Shown here one piece after another: positions 1 to 13,771 of a DNA stretch of 64,000 bases; position 1 is the first letter of the stretch; each line of letters starts with the position of its first letter. The stretch is from Sipunculus nudus (taxonomy: Eukaryota; Annelida; Sipuncula; Golfingiida; Sipunculidae): NCBI GenBank assembly GCA_026874595.1, contig CM049309.1, positions 20,153,576 to 20,217,575 on the forward strand. The letters run 5' to 3'. The notes beneath the pieces are model-generated. The model was not told where the DNA came from. It was given only the letters and a program-made list of their open reading frames with translations, and searched no databases. A program made the translations under genes and the position numbers.

Positions 1-1970
1 AAGGCACAAATCGTAAAGACTGGACCTAGAATCTTCATTCTTGACACACTGAGAGGTCCATGAAAAATCTCCTTGGAAACCAGAAATTAGGTCTCTGTTA
101 ACCATATCCTTCGAGCTATGGGGCCCCAAAGTACCCCCCAGAGTAGTAAAAAATTTCATACAAAAACTTCAATATCTCAATAACTACATCACTGATGGTC
201 ATGATTTTTGGCATACATATTGATTATGAGATGTTCCATCAGTTCCTGCAGACTGGTGGCGCCACCTGTATTGTTTATTTTTTACAGATTTTTTTTCTCT
301 ATTTTTGAGACCTTTAAGGATGCTGTCATCTGTTAACGTGGCCCAAATCGTAACGACTGGACCTAGAATCTTCATTCTTGACACACTGAGAGACCTATGA
401 AAAGTCTCCATGGAAACCAGAAATTAGGTCTCTGTTACCCATATTCTTTGAGCTATGGGGCCCCAAAGTACCCCCAAGAAAAGTAAAAAATTTCATACAA
501 AAACTTCAATATCTCATTAACTTCTTGACTGATGGTCATGATTTGTGGCATAACTATTGATCATGAGATGTGTCATCACTTCCTGCAGACTGGTGGCGCC
601 ACCTGTATGGTTGGATTTTTTTATGAATTTTTTTTCTCTATTTTTGAGACCTTTCAAAATGTGAACATCTGTTAACAAGGCAAAAATCGTAAAGACTGGA
701 CCTAGAATCTTAATTCTTGACACACTGAAAGGTCCATGAAAAATCTCCTTGGAAACCAGAAATAGGGGTCTCTGTTACCCATATCCTTCGAGCTATGGGG
801 CCCCAAAGTACCCCCCCAGAGTAGTCAAAAATTTCATACAAAAACTTCAATATCTCAATAACTACATCACTGATGGTCATGATTTTCGGCATACATATTG
901 ATCATGAGATGTTTAATCAGTTTCTGCAGACTGGTGGCGCCACCTGTATTTTTCCAATTTTACAAATTGTTTTCTCTATTTTTGAGACCTTAAAAAATGT
1001 GAACAGCTGTTAACAGGGCACAAATCATAAAGACTGTACCTAGAATCTTCATTCTTGACACACTGAGAGGTCCATGAAAAGTCTCCATGGAAACCTGAAA
1101 TAAGGTCTCTGTTACCCATATCCATTGAGCTGTGGAGGGCTCCCAATTACACCGAGAATAATGGAAAATTTGATAAAAACAAACTGCAACATCTCAATAA
1201 CTTCAACACTAATGGTCATGATTTTTGGCATACATATTGATCAAGAGATGTTCCATCAGTTCCTGCAGACTGGTGGCGCCACCTGTATTTTTTCAAATTT
1301 TCCCAATTTTTTTTTCTCTATTTTTGAGACCTTTAAGGATGTAGTTATCTGTCAACAGGGTACAAATCATAAGGACTGGACCTAGAATCTTCATTCTTGA
1401 CACACAGGGAGACCCATGATAAGCCTCTATGAAAACCTGAAATTAGGTCTTTGTTACCCATATCCTTTGAGCTATGGCACTCCAAAAACAGCTCAGAATA
1501 ATGGAAAATTTGATACAAAAGCTGAAGTATCTGCACAGCTAATGCAGAGATCACCATAATTGTTTGCACGGATATTGATCATGAGATGTTCCATCAGTTT
1601 CTGCAGACTGGTGGAACCACCTGCCTGTGTATTTGTTCTGTTTTTTTCACGAATTTTTTCTCTATTTTTGAGACCTTTAAAGATATGAACATCTGTTAAC
1701 AGGGCACAAATCATAAAAACTGGACCTAGAATCTTCATTCTTGTCATGCAAGGAGGCCCATGAAAAGTGCCTGTGGAAACTTGTAATTAGGTCTCTGTTA
1801 CCCATATCCTTCAAGCTATAGGACTCCGAAGTATCCCTCAGAATAATGGACAATTTAATACAAAAGTTAAAGTATCTGAACAACTAATGCGGAGATCACC
1901 ATGATTCTTTGCATGGATATTGACCATTAAGTGTTTTTATTGGTTTCTGCAGACTGGGTGCACCACCTGT
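1..1970 (+). repeat. Tandem array of ~340-bp repeats (family A)
   Basis: Six successive units can be aligned by eye. Each runs through gcacaaatcgtaaagactgg, cctagaatcttcattcttga, aggtctctgttacccatat, ggcatacatattgatcatga and ends in the palindromic box and a tttttctctatttttgagac stretch. The palindromic box falls at 255, 592, 933, 1272, 1610 and 1956, a spacing of 337-346 bp. The first four boxes are exact GGTGGCGCCACC and the last two are decayed. Short open frames here are by-products of the repeat and look non-coding. Related single units occur near 51.9-52.3 kb and 56.2-57.2 kb. Confidence 0.9.
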
Positions 1971-3330
1971 ATTTTTGTATCCGCCAAAACAAAGTTTTGT
2001 GGATACTATGTTTTTGACTGGGTTCCTCTGCCGCCGCCACTTTCATTTCCACAGAGCTCCTCTGAGACTAATGGACCGATTTTTTTCCGAAACTTGCACC
2101 AATTATCGGGTCACATGTGAACTGGTGCCTAACCAATTTGCGTTGACCTCTGACCTTTCCTCTCTATCCAGCGTCCATTTGTGCGTCTGTTTCCACACAC
2201 AAACCCTCGTATCTGGGGAACCGTTTGACTGATCAGGAAATAAAATTTATACAAATGTAACCCTTGGAAAGCTCTATAACATACACAAAAAATGGTGGTG
2301 CCACCTGTAACCATGTTTGCACAGTGTCCATCTGTTCATCTGCCTTGGGTTAAAATCATATCTCTGCAGTGAATTGACTAATTCACCTGAAATTCGGCAT
2401 GTGTATACATCCAGGATAGCTTTCTTGATTTAAAACAGGTGGCGCCACCTACATTCACGTTCACGCTGATGACATCCAAGTTCATATCTCGGGACCTGTT
2501 TGACCGATTGGGCCAAAATTTTGCATGTGTATAGATCTCACATAGCTCTTTATCATACGCAAAACTGGTGACTCCACCTGCAACCATTTTTGCACAGCGT
2601 CTGTCTGTTTGTCTGCCATTGGATAATGTCACTCGTATCTTGGCAGTGGTTTGACATATCTGCCAAAATTTTGCAGTTTTATACATCCTGGATAGCTTTC
2701 TTGATTTTATGACAGGTGGGGCCACCTACATTCTAGTTTATGCTGCCGACATCCAAACTCATATCTTGGGAACTGTTTGAACAATTGGGCCAAAATTTTG
2801 CATGTGTATAAATCTCACATAGGGCTTTATCATACACAAAACTGGAGGGGCCACCTGCAACCATTTTTGCACATTTTGCACAGCGTCTGTTTGTCTGCCG
2901 TGGCCTAAAATCACTCATTTCTATGTAGTGGTTAGACTTAACTGCCTAAAATTTTGCAGCTTTATACATCCTGGATGGCTTTCTTGATTCTATGACAGGT
3001 GGCGCCACCTACATTCTAGTTAACGCTGCACACAACCAAGCTCATATCTCAGGAACCATTTGACCGATTGGGCCAAAATTGTGCATGTGTTTAGATCTCA
3101 CATAGGTCTTTATCATACACAAAACTGGAGGGGCCACCTGCAACCATTTTTGCACAGCATATGTCTCTTTGTCTGCCGTGGGCTAAAATCACTCATATAC
3201 ATGTAGTAGTTTTACTTTTCTGCCTAAAATTTTGCATATGTATATATCTTGGACAGCTTTCTGGATTTGTGGTAGGTGGCACAACCTTCATACACATTTA
3301 GGCTGCAGACATCCATGCTAATATGCAGCA
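1971..3330 (+). repeat. Tandem array of ~130/150-bp repeats sharing the palindrome (family B)
   Basis: Units contain ccgattgggccaaaattttg, catgtgtatagatctcacat and a box of the form GGTGGCGCCACC or a variant. Boxes lie near 2294, 2438, 2566, 2715, 2844, 2998, 3127 and 3274. Spacing alternates between about 129 and about 149 bp, so the real period is a two-part unit of roughly 280 bp. Half-units with the 'aaaactgg' lead end in 'ctgcaaccatttttgcacag'; the others, led by 'gacaggtgg', end in 'tacattctagtt'. Confidence 0.85.
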
Positions 3331-4040
3331 TACCTCACTCTATTTCCCCTTGCCACTCAATCCATGCCTCACTTCACCCGTTCCACTCTGATTTTGGCAG
3401 ATACACATAGTCACTTGTCGGCTACCTGTATTCTAGTTTTTAAAGTTTACACATTTTTTTTCTATTTTTGAGATATATAAGTACAGACTAAGTTGGCCTG
3501 TTGGTTTATCTGTTTGATGCTTCAGTTGAATGGGTATATACTACCATTCTGATGATAAAATTTCCTTTTGCGAATCTCTTCTCAGTCAGCTGAGCGTCAT
3601 GACCCATGGGTCACTTGTGTTATGTTTGTGTTCTGTGCACCTATGCCAATATTTCAGCAGTGACATTTATGTAATTGGTGCATGCACTCAGGTTCAAAAT
3701 GTTCAGTTCTTGCATTGTACATATACATGTCACACATGTACTTGAAAAGTAACGGTCCAGCATGGAAGCATTATACCTGATGTACATCCCATTGCACAGT
3801 TTCACATTAGGTCTGTAGCCATGCGTACAGACTGCTACATTTTGTATTTAGTTTTGTATCACAAGCAGTTACAATTAATGATTAAAGTGCACATTTAATT
3901 AGGTGTATATTTAAGTGTACACCAAATTTGAAAGCAGTTGATAAAAATTTAAAGTTTTATACATCTATGACGGGATGTATTATGGTATACCCACTGTCCA
4001 TCAGTCAACTTCTAATTAGTGTCGCTGCATTAACTTGCCA
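3331..4040. other. Repeat-derived spacer with a dispersed-repeat 3' tail
   Basis: No gene is supported. Around 3587-3622 is a cagtcagctgagcgtcatga...gggtcacttg stretch, found again at 52,725-52,762, where it follows a family A unit. It looks like one end of the dispersed repeat that carries family A. The rest is AT-rich. Confidence 0.5.
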
Positions 4041-4740
4041 GGGCTATGATGCATTTTCACTTAACTCACCATAACTACTAACCAATAGATTATTTCTCAC
4101 GAGTTTTTATTATGGGCAAAATCCATGCATAATAAGGTCAGAGGTCTCTAGGCTACTTTGTGGTGTCACCGCGATAACTTATGAGGAATGAGATGGATGT
4201 TGGTAAAAGTCAACAGCAATATTAATCAATAAAATCTCACCAAAATTTGATTTCCAGCAAATCCACGCATATTTATTGAGGTCAGAGGTCACCACACTTT
4301 AGAGGCAATGTGGTGACTCACCAAAAATCCTATGTTTTTGTTATGAAACTCATTATATTACTGATAGTTTCTAACCTTGGTTAAATTCTCATCAAAATTC
4401 ACACATATATTTAATGAAGTCAGCTGCCTTGCAATAGTACAGACCTATTTGTGGTTCGCTACCATAACCTAAAATGAATATAATGGATTTAGATAAACCT
4501 CAATGGAAATAGATTAATATCTTGCCCAAGTTCTATTTCCTGCAAAATTCATGCATATTTAATGAGGTCCAAGGGCACCACACTTTTGTGGACTTAGCCG
4601 GACTTACCAAAAATCTGACGGATTTTCATATATCTCATTATGAGTATTAATTACCAATACAGTTTCTCACCTGAATAACATTCTCAGCAAATTCAAGCAA
4701 ATTTAATGTGGTCAGAGGTAATAAAATATACAATGGGTGC
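4041..4740 (+). repeat. Tandem ~140-bp repeat, five diverged units
   Basis: A block resembling aattcatgcatatttaatga followed by ggtcagaggtcacc recurs near 4120, 4258, 4395, 4543 and 4689, spaced 137-148 bp. Each is followed by a variant of 'ttgtggtgtcaccataac'. It is unrelated in sequence to families A and B. No coding frame runs through it. Confidence 0.75.
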
Positions 4741-6340
4741 ATGTACTATGCACCATTTGCGGTGCTCTTATCTAAAATTTTAGTAGACCACGTCATAAAC
4801 TAACTGTTGTTTACATCAGTCATACTATGCCATAGTTGGCGTGGTGACCTGACTGTTTATGTATCAATTCACAGGTTGAATTAACAAGATGAATCTTATG
4901 ACAACTCATATCGGTAGATCACTTCGGCTCATGTTTTGATGAAGAGTGCAGCCAGATTTGTGAATTCATATGAATTGCAGGAAAGATGGGTGAGTAGTTT
5001 CCATACATACAAAATACAATGGTTCAGAAATGTAATACCTGTTTCTGTCATTTCAGAACAAATAAAGATGGACAGAGCAGATGAATATCAGGACAATGCA
5101 TCGCACAAATTCGCTGAAATTCCTTGATGACGGAACTATGGAGAGGACAGTGACTTATAACGGGAGGAATAGAGTCCATTCTCTCCCGCCAGGTAGAACA
5201 TGACATGCTACAATCCAGTATCAAAAGTAGCAGATCTGGAGGGGGGCACTGCACCCATAATCCGGCAATTCAATATTAGCGTCCCCCTGTTCTCAAATTT
5301 CTTGATCCGCCACTGATCAGTTAACTTGGAAGAGGTAGAAACTTGTGTAAGTCATATACCTCACTTGAGTCCATTATCAATCTTGTTTGATTCAGATGTG
5401 GAAAAAATAGTCATTGCTTCCAGCTGTAAAAGTAAAAATGTGGGATATCACCATAAAATTTGCTTTCATCCATGAAGTTCTGGGAACACCAATGATGGAA
5501 AGCATGCTGAAAGCACAGGTTATCTTTAGGACAGAATATGAAAGTGGTCAAAATTTATGTATTATAAAATATTTTTAATTTATACATTTTTGTTGTTGAT
5601 CTTGTATATGTGAGAGAGGGAGAGAGAGAAGGAGAGAGCATGTGGAAGGAGAGAGAGTGCATGTGTTTGGCCAATGGTCTGGACAGGAAGTATCGAGGAC
5701 CTGAACCACGGCATCAAAGACCAGCATATATTTAAATATCATTTAGTAATGGTTCTAATCTCCCACGTTTCATGAAATAGAATTTTAGGGGTTCATAGGG
5801 AACCTTTTCCTCATTTAATTTCATTTAAATATCTACCTAAATATGTTAATATGAAGTAAACTGCTTTTATTGTCGATTAAGGGAGTCTTGTATCTCCCAA
5901 GTTATTACTAAATAACAAGTAGACTACAGTAGGTCAAATACCTACTTCCTTTGTCCACCAAATCACAAGCCCATAGTTAAATATCTTCTAACCTGACAGG
6001 CATGGAATGTCTGCTTACATGAGGGCCCTCAAAATTCTGGTATCAGAGGTGCCAAAGCATTTGTAGACTTAACTATACTATCTTGCAAGAGGGTCTTTGG
6101 GTTGCTATATCTATATTGACATGCTTCATAGATGATGCAACAAGTCAGTCGGTGAAAATTAATAACCAAGTCGAATGGGATCTTATGGGTAGCCCAACCA
6201 GTCTCCTGGTTGTCTTAAGTTCTATGGACTTCCCCTTTATCCGGTCTGAACATCAAAGCAACCCTGTGACGTGAATTTTCAAGCCAATATGTCGAATTTT
6301 CCCCGAGATGTATGTCTGGAGATAAGTAGTTTGTAGAATA
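4741..6340. other. Non-coding spacer with a candidate transposon end
   Basis: No gene is supported. A purine-rich (GA)n tract lies near 5612-5655. Read on the minus strand, 5240-5325 begins 'agtggcggatcaagaaattt' and continues through a G-rich run. That resembles the 'ggggcggatccagg' termini of dispersed DNA elements, which also occur near 17,820-17,855 and 18,805-18,840. No matching opposite end was identified. Confidence 0.4.
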
Positions 6341-6349
6341 AAAAAACTT

Positions 6350-7650
6350 AGATAAAAAAGTTTGTAGGTGGCGCCACCAGCCGTGTATATGAGAATGCTG
6401 TCCAAGATTAATGGTGTATAATATTAACGGCCAAATCGCCAAAACCACTTTGTATTTGTGATTTTCAACTAATATGCATGAATAGACCACAAAAACCAAT
6501 GTAGGTTGCACCAGTAATCATTGTATCGCCAGACATAGTCTGGAGATACTATGGTTTAGGCACGGTTGCGCCGCCGCCGCCGCAGAGATTTCTTTTGGAC
6601 ACAATAACTCAAAAAATATTTCAAGGATCTTTTTCAAACTTGACACATTTATAGATATAGGTGAGAGGACGAAGCCTATTTAAAATGGGGTCATGACCTC
6701 AACTAGGAGAGTGACCTTGACCTTGAATAGATCTATTTTTGGGGAAAATCACACAAAGTCTTAAATATCTCAAGAAATCTTTCATGGATTTATCGAAAAA
6801 TCAAGTTGGACAAAGATCTTGGATAGTGATGTCATGTACCGGAAACTGGTGGTGCCACCTAGTATCCTTTTCTTGTTTTTGTGCCGTTTAATACCCCCAT
6901 CATTGCCACTTGACAGTACTTTTAGCATCACAAGTCAAAAACTGATTGACAGATTTCTTTAATATTATGCATGTACATAGGTATGGGTTATGGGATGATG
7001 TATATTAAAATTGGGGTCATGACCTTTCCTTTGAGAGTGACCTTGAACATTGCAATATATGGTGAAAATCACACAAAATCATTAATATCTCAATAAGGGA
7101 TGTATGGATGGTCCGAAAATCAAATTGACTGAATATCTTGGATAGTGTTGTCTTCTGCGGAAGACAGGTGGCGCCACCTTTGTGCCGTTCATTACCCCAT
7201 CATTGCCACTTAACAGTAATGTGAGCATTATTAGTAAAAAAAATAATAATGGACAGATTGGGCTGAAATTTTGCATGTCCATTGATTTTGAATACCTCCA
7301 TCTTTTGTTCAGAACTGGTGGCGCCGTCCGTAATCGTTTTCATGTGGTGTCCATTTGTTTAAGGTAAAAAATGCTCGTATCTCAGGCAGGAGTTTTTCGG
7401 TATTTGTGTGAAATTAGGCATGTACTTTCATCTTGGAAAGTTTTCTCGTAAAGCAGAAAGGTGGCGCTATCTACCTTACCGTTTTCAAAGTATAAAGAAA
7501 TACCCTTTTTCAGGAATGATTTGGCCGTATTGTCCTGAAATTGTGCTTGTCTTTAGTTCTTGGATTTCACTATCTCATATTTGAGACTGGTGGCGCCATC
7601 TACAATATTTTTCGTGTGGCGTCCATCAGTACATTTGCTTAAGGTAAAAA
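6350..7650 (+). repeat. Palindrome-family repeats with 'gtcatgacc...gtgaccttgacc' segments
   Basis: Boxes occur at 6367 (exact), 6848, 7167 (exact), 7317, 7460 and 7589, with 'gaaattgtgcatgtccatag' and 'cagaactggtggcgcc' style surrounds. The stretch 6560-7100 is collinear with 60,850-61,270 plus 62,735-62,930: the same order of 'gagatttc..ttggacac', 'ggggtcatgacc', 'gagtgaccttgaccttgaa' and 'attatgcat' landmarks. At 6955-7015 it preserves the uninterrupted version of the site that is split by a transposon at 61,273-62,732. Confidence 0.85.
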
Positions 7651-10600
7651 TTGCTCTTATCTCAGAAATCGTTCAATGTGTTGGTCAAGAAAATTTTTCG
7701 GGGAGGCGTGTCTCTCTTACACATTATGTAGAAAATGTTATGACGAATTCTGTTATTCTATCCTAGGAATATCAATTCCACTTGAATTCACCAAAATAAA
7801 ATGATATGCCCTTTTCCATGAATCCCTTATTCAACACTCTCGTTAAAATACGAACGTTCACACTATCCTGAAAATTCAACCACTTGTTATGGAATTTGAT
7901 ATAAATATGACCTGATTTTTTATGTAGTAATAATATTTCACCCAGACCTGTTGGTGTTATGCAGGAGTTATCTCCGCCAGGAGGGAATGCGTTCGTTCGC
8001 GTTCGTGTGTGTGTGTGTGTGTGTGTGTGACTGTGTATGTTCACAACATTATGGAATTTCATGAAATTTTCTTTGCATTTCGAAAATGGATAAAGGGAGA
8101 AGCGATTAGAGTTTGGTGTTGATCCACCATTTTCATCGGAGTCGGGAGCGTCATCAAGGAATATTTAAAAAATGAACAATCACATGTGCACTTATGAACC
8201 TGGCATATGGTTAAAAAAATAAATGCAAACGCGGTCCAACCTCGTTTGCCACGCACGCCTTAAGTTTTACTTGTTCAGGTTACGTTCCAATGCCTAGCAC
8301 TTCGTAGTGAAGGTGTCCAGTGCGCTAAGTTCCGAGGTGAGTGGCCGTCTGATCACATTAACAGATGACCTCTCCCACGGAGCCCAAATCAAAATAAAGC
8401 CGACCAAGCTGCCAGGAGGGTGTGTTCATCCCCGTCCGTTTGTTTTTAGTTTCCTTTTCCACGACTCGCGCAGTCATGGACGGAATCTCATGACAAATTC
8501 AGGTCATTTCAAGAAAGGCAATTGAAGAATCGATTGCATTTTGGTATGGCTACCTCGTATGATCCTGATTCAGTTATGTCATCAGGGAATATTCACAAAT
8601 GTACAGTCACTTATAACAAATGAACCTGAGGATATGGACCGATTAAGAAAATGCAAACAGGTTTGGGAGCATCCTCTTATAGGGGGGACCCCCATATGGC
8701 GGAGGCTTGCCATCCTTGGAAAGCAGATTTTTTTTAGGATGGCAGATTAACATTTAAATATTATTCTATTAAATAAATCCGGGGCGATGAATCCCTCCTG
8801 GCCGGTATGTCAAACAATCAATAAACGAATCAAGTATTAGTGTTACCGTTTTGAGCTGAAAACTGAATAAAGATATATTTGCCTGTATTTTTATAAATCG
8901 TTAAACTGCATGATCCAGTACATACACACAATTGTTGTGTGATATGTCAAATCAGTTTTAGTAATATATATTAATAATATATAATATATATTTCAATTAT
9001 ATAATCACTGATTTCATTAAACAGTTTATTGAATAACAAATAATCATTCGTTCATTTAAAAACCCTACAGTAAGTGCAGAAACAATAACTAATTCTTAAA
9101 TTACTTTTTTCCAAACATTCCATCTTTTATTTAAAAATATGCACAAATAAAGTTCATGAAATAATCAACCGTGTTTCTAAGAAAGACGAGAGCATAAATG
9201 ACCTGCTTTCTGCTTCACCATTTCTTATCATAGAGCTCTATTAGATGTAGCTGTTGCCATATGCGATAACAAGAGGTGGAATTATTGAAGTGACAAGGTA
9301 TCTATATGGCTATTCTATAGAATTAAAAAAAAAAACTCACAAATAACCATGTTGAATTTAAGCAAATCATAAATTGAATGTACATTAAGTTACCACATTG
9401 TAGATATATCCTGTAGTGTTATGTCTATTTCAAGCTTGTTTCCATAAGCACGAACGCGAAGGCAAACGCGAATATGAGTCGCGAACCATTCACAGGGTGC
9501 ATGTGTTTACATATTAGCGACGCGAAACCCATTTCGAGTCTTTCTGCACTATTACATTACAGGATTGTTGGATACATTCGGTGATTTTGTAACACTTACC
9601 GTATGTGTTGAGTATTCAAGAGCAAAAGAAATGTTCGAATGTGTATTTACCTGAAAATAAAGAATAAGTCGCCAGTGCCCCCCCCCCCCCTTGAGCTGTA
9701 ACATCTCTCATTTTATCTATTTATTTTCCCAGTTATTCGTAGTTAATTTTCATTTTTAGATATATTTATATTCCCTAGCAATTAAATTATAAAGTTTTCC
9801 ACAGTTTACATTTTGATTCATAAGTTGAGGATATTGATGAACATCTCTGTGATTTGGGTCATGCACCCCCCCCCCCCCCAAAATAATTCCCACTTGAGTT
9901 GGGTTGAGGTTGACCGTGAAACATCTCACGCTCCTCTGCTGTTACTCGAACGTAAAATCTGTGCTTTCTTGAATTTACTCCGTTGGCTGAACCACAGAAA
10001 CTCGTAAAATTTAAAGTTTAACATGTGACTTTTTTTCGTGGCAAAATAATATTAATTATTTCACTGCCAAGTTAACATTTAAATGATGATATTTTGCAAA
10101 TTATAAACGTAGATGTAGATAGACCAACAATGAATGATGGAATGTTTGGACATTTTAGTTGATATATTTATATATATGTATATACTGGTAATATAATATT
10201 GTATTATAATATATTACGTAGGGATATATTTATATGTATATTTATAAATATATGAACAACAACTATATACACAATCTATAACTACGAACGTATTTTGTCT
10301 TAATATCTATCAACCGCCAACAAGTAGTAGCGCTCCCTGTTCTTCTGAGAGCTACACACATGTGCAGGGATACCCTCCCTTCGTGGAATTCCCAAGCGAA
10401 TGCAGCCCGACAGGCCTCTGAATCAGTAACGGCGCGAATATAAATATCGCGCTCGCTTTCGCTCTCGCGCTCGCTCAGTGTGGGAGCATATGTCACCAAG
10501 TATTTTTCTTTGTAAAAAAAGTTTACTCCCTGCTTTTCTGTGACCCTTAAACCTTGAACTTTACAAAGAAATGGTTCCAAAAATTAGGTCATTTTTCAGG

Positions 10601-12620
10601 TCAATTTTGATTCTAAAGCAAAAATGGAGGGCCATTATATATAAAAAATTAATTTAGATGAAAATCATGCAAATATCACCTCAAAATGGCCAGTGTGATA
10701 CATTATCTCATAACTTGGACTAGATATATTACAGGTTATTATTACAAATTAAAGAGCACTTATAGAACGCATACCTCGGCAAACTCCTGGATCCATATCA
10801 ACATGTACCCACTTTTTAACAGACTTACAAAGAAAAAAATTATCAGTTCCATATCTATTCCATAAAATGTCACTGAAAGCCATAAAAAATCCGTGTTGTG
10901 ACATCAAATATTGTTTAAGTTTGTACAATAGGTAAGGCGGATAACTTGCTGATTTCTGGTAACCTGTAACATATACACTATCGCTCCATTCTCCCTGGTT
11001 CTAACTAGTAGATAAAGATTTAGACTCATATGTGAATACAACCCTCTTATACTTCCACTATGGTTTTGCTTCTTCGTCAATCCATTGTTCCATCATTACA
11101 GCACTGACACCATTATCGCACTCGCTGATAGTGAAGGCAAAGAAATTCATCTCTTTCGGTTAGTTTATCCTAAAGGTTTATCTGAAGGTCATAATGAAAT
11201 TTAGAGATTTTTTATAGATATTTTGGTTATAAGCCAAGAAAGAAATTATATAAGTGTTAGGCGATTTATTTATTTTATGTATATTTTGTGAAGAATAATT
11301 TGCAGAAAGAAATTGGCGCTAAGGCTATATTTTGTCCAGATCCTCTTTCACATCGCACTGATCAATCTCAGTTTTAAGAAAAGTTCCCTGGTCCACAATT
11401 CACAATGCAACAAAGTTTCATTCAACTTGTGCAGCTAGTATGTAGTCATATTAGCAAGTAAAAGAATGAACTATGCTGATCACATTACGTCAGACAACAA
11501 TGTGCGGACAATAACAGATCTTTTAAGGACAAATACACCTTTTGTAAGGCGGCTCTTCATTTTATTCTTCATTACTCCTTTTTTATAATCTTTTATAAGC
11601 TGTGGGCATCAGGTAGTATACAGTAGGCAAGTGTTTACATACAACTACATGAGGAAGAGAAGAAAAGGGCAGAAATCTAAGACTTAACTTTAAGATTCAG
11701 AACAGGACGAAGATAAACTATTTTCAAATTGATATTTTTATTATATCTTTTGGAATGTGTGATGGATATCGCTGGATATACTGATAGAGACATTAAATAC
11801 AGGGCATGTCAGATGCAGAATACATGATTGATTGGAGCCTAGTTTTCTTTTATATTTATTTTTTAATGCCAGATAAATGTATGCAAAACTGCACCGTCGG
11901 AGGCCTGTAAAACCAACACTATTACAGTCAATTTCCCTGACAACTTTCCAAAATAGGTTTGACGCACACTGTCAAAATTATATGCGCCTTATGTATAGAA
12001 AAAAAAGTCTTGCATTTCTTTTCTTCCGGATTAAGCGACATTTTCCTTGTAATTATTAAAGTAATATAAATAATGACAATAAAAACAACATTAAGTTGCA
12101 GACTTTATAATGTGAGGAAGGATATAAAGACAGGAAGTATAAAAGTTGAGGATCAGATACAAAATTCCTTTTAATTACATTTAACTTTTCTGACATGGCA
12201 CATCGGAATAGAAAAGTCATTCATAAAATCCAAAGAGTAACCTGTATGCTGTCGGCATCATAATTTAGCTCTTACTGCTCGTTCTATTTACTGCATAAAG
12301 ATATTAAAAGACGCACATGAATAATAATTTGTTAAAATGTACGTGAGTATAATTAAATTGGCAAATATCAAATTTAAATATTATAATATGTCATGTGAAA
12401 TATTATTTTATTTACAATGTTTTGATGAATATCGGAGAAATTACATTAGTTTATGAACGCCTTCGAGGTCGTCATATGCATACCATGTAATTTTGATGGT
12501 TTAGATTTAACTCATACAAATATGACAAAACTCTTAAAATGATTCTTACTGAATTCATGTATTTCCCGAACACATAGGTCGTAAGAAATAACACTCTCAG
12601 ATAACAAGGAAGTTATTTTT
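7651..12620. other. Gene-poor AT-rich spacer
   Basis: I see no convincing gene. Contents are a (GT)n run near 8007-8028, C-runs at about 9678-9690 and 9864-9878, AT palindromes near 8940-9005 and 10,150-10,255, a 'cgcgaa'-rich patch at 9450-9545, and a gctcgctttcgctctcgcgc patch near 10,450-10,480. Open frames such as 8307-8525 (72 codons) and 10,263-10,580 minus (105 codons) lack any recognisable motif or neighbouring splice signals. Confidence 0.5.
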
Positions 12621-12687
12621 TGGTAATGCAGTTTGCAAATGTACGGAAGCGTATTGCTGCCACCTGGTAAAAGAAAAATAAATTATT

Positions 12688-12830
12688 TATCTCGTACGTA
12701 CGACATACTATCTTGCGTACGACATATTATCTCGTACGTAGGACCAACTATCTCGTACGTACGACAAACTATCTCGTACGTACGACATACTATCTCGTAC
12801 GTACGACATATTATCTCGTACGTACGACGG
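12688..12830. repeat. 21-bp palindromic minisatellite, ~7 units
   Basis: Units read tatctcgtacgtacgacata with small changes and repeat every 21 bp (one unit is 19 bp). Each full unit contains the perfect 12-bp palindrome TCGTACGTACGA. Because 21 is a multiple of 3, open frames appear on both strands, but they are shadows of the repeat. The matching place in the right arm (about 15,930-15,972) has only about two diverged units, so the array expanded on the left or shrank on the right. Confidence 0.9.
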
Positions 12831-13771
12831 ATCTGATTCATAGACCAGACAACATGCCAACTGATATATGTATAAGCAATATGTATATGTTGAATAATGT
12901 ATGTTTTCACATTAACTATATATACAAAATCTCCACCTTGCAAACCCCTGGACTACCGTTGAAACCAACACACACCCATATATCTATTTATTTATAGTAT
13001 ATATTTAAATGCTGTTCGATTCACATTTTTTGTGTGTGTCCCGGTTTCTGTAATATTTCAAGCAAGCGAAATATACATCGAATCGTTGTCTGACAGTCAT
13101 ATATACACAGAATTCTCATTTTAAGACATTTGATTAAATGATGTTAGCAGTATATGATGTTATAATAGTGAGCCTGTCATAATGTTAATAAAAACAAATC
13201 TTGCCTTTGCCAAACTGAAACTACTTATTGGAGAAAGAAGGGTTCGGACAAGAGGTACAGCCCCCAAATAGCCTGATTTTAAGCAATTGAGAATGGATAT
13301 TTGTGGGGCAGGTTTCTAATATCTAAACTGATCTTTATAAGAACTAGATTTATACATAACGCAACGTGTAGTTGATCTTTAAAACTATTTAATGAATATA
13401 CAGCCATTGATATGATTGGTGGGTAGCTGAACAGACAACAATCCATTTAAAGGGGTATGTATAATTTTTATTTTGAACTTAATTAAAAAAAATATTAAAA
13501 ACTATCAATCATGGACGTGCGACTAATCTGTGACAGAAGATTACGGAATTCTAAAATAAGTCTTAACCTCATATGTCAGGCTGAAGTGGTGGTACACCTC
13601 AGATTTGTCTCATTTGCGGATTGGTATAAGATCGTGTAAGTGGTACATGTTCGTGTAACTCCCCCTTTTGTAAACGGCATAAGGTTCAACTTATGTGATC
13701 AAGCACTTCGTTTCATAATAAATGAATCATGAACCTCTCCTAATGGGCATCTCTGTATTACAGAACCTCTA

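Noticed and set aside
1..2314. Many 60-115-codon frames
   Set aside because: They recur in step with the tandem units and change with each unit's indels, so they are repeat by-products.
12688..12830. Regular repeat array resembling a CRISPR
   Set aside because: The 21-bp units are directly adjacent with no unique spacers, and the genome is eukaryotic; it is a minisatellite.
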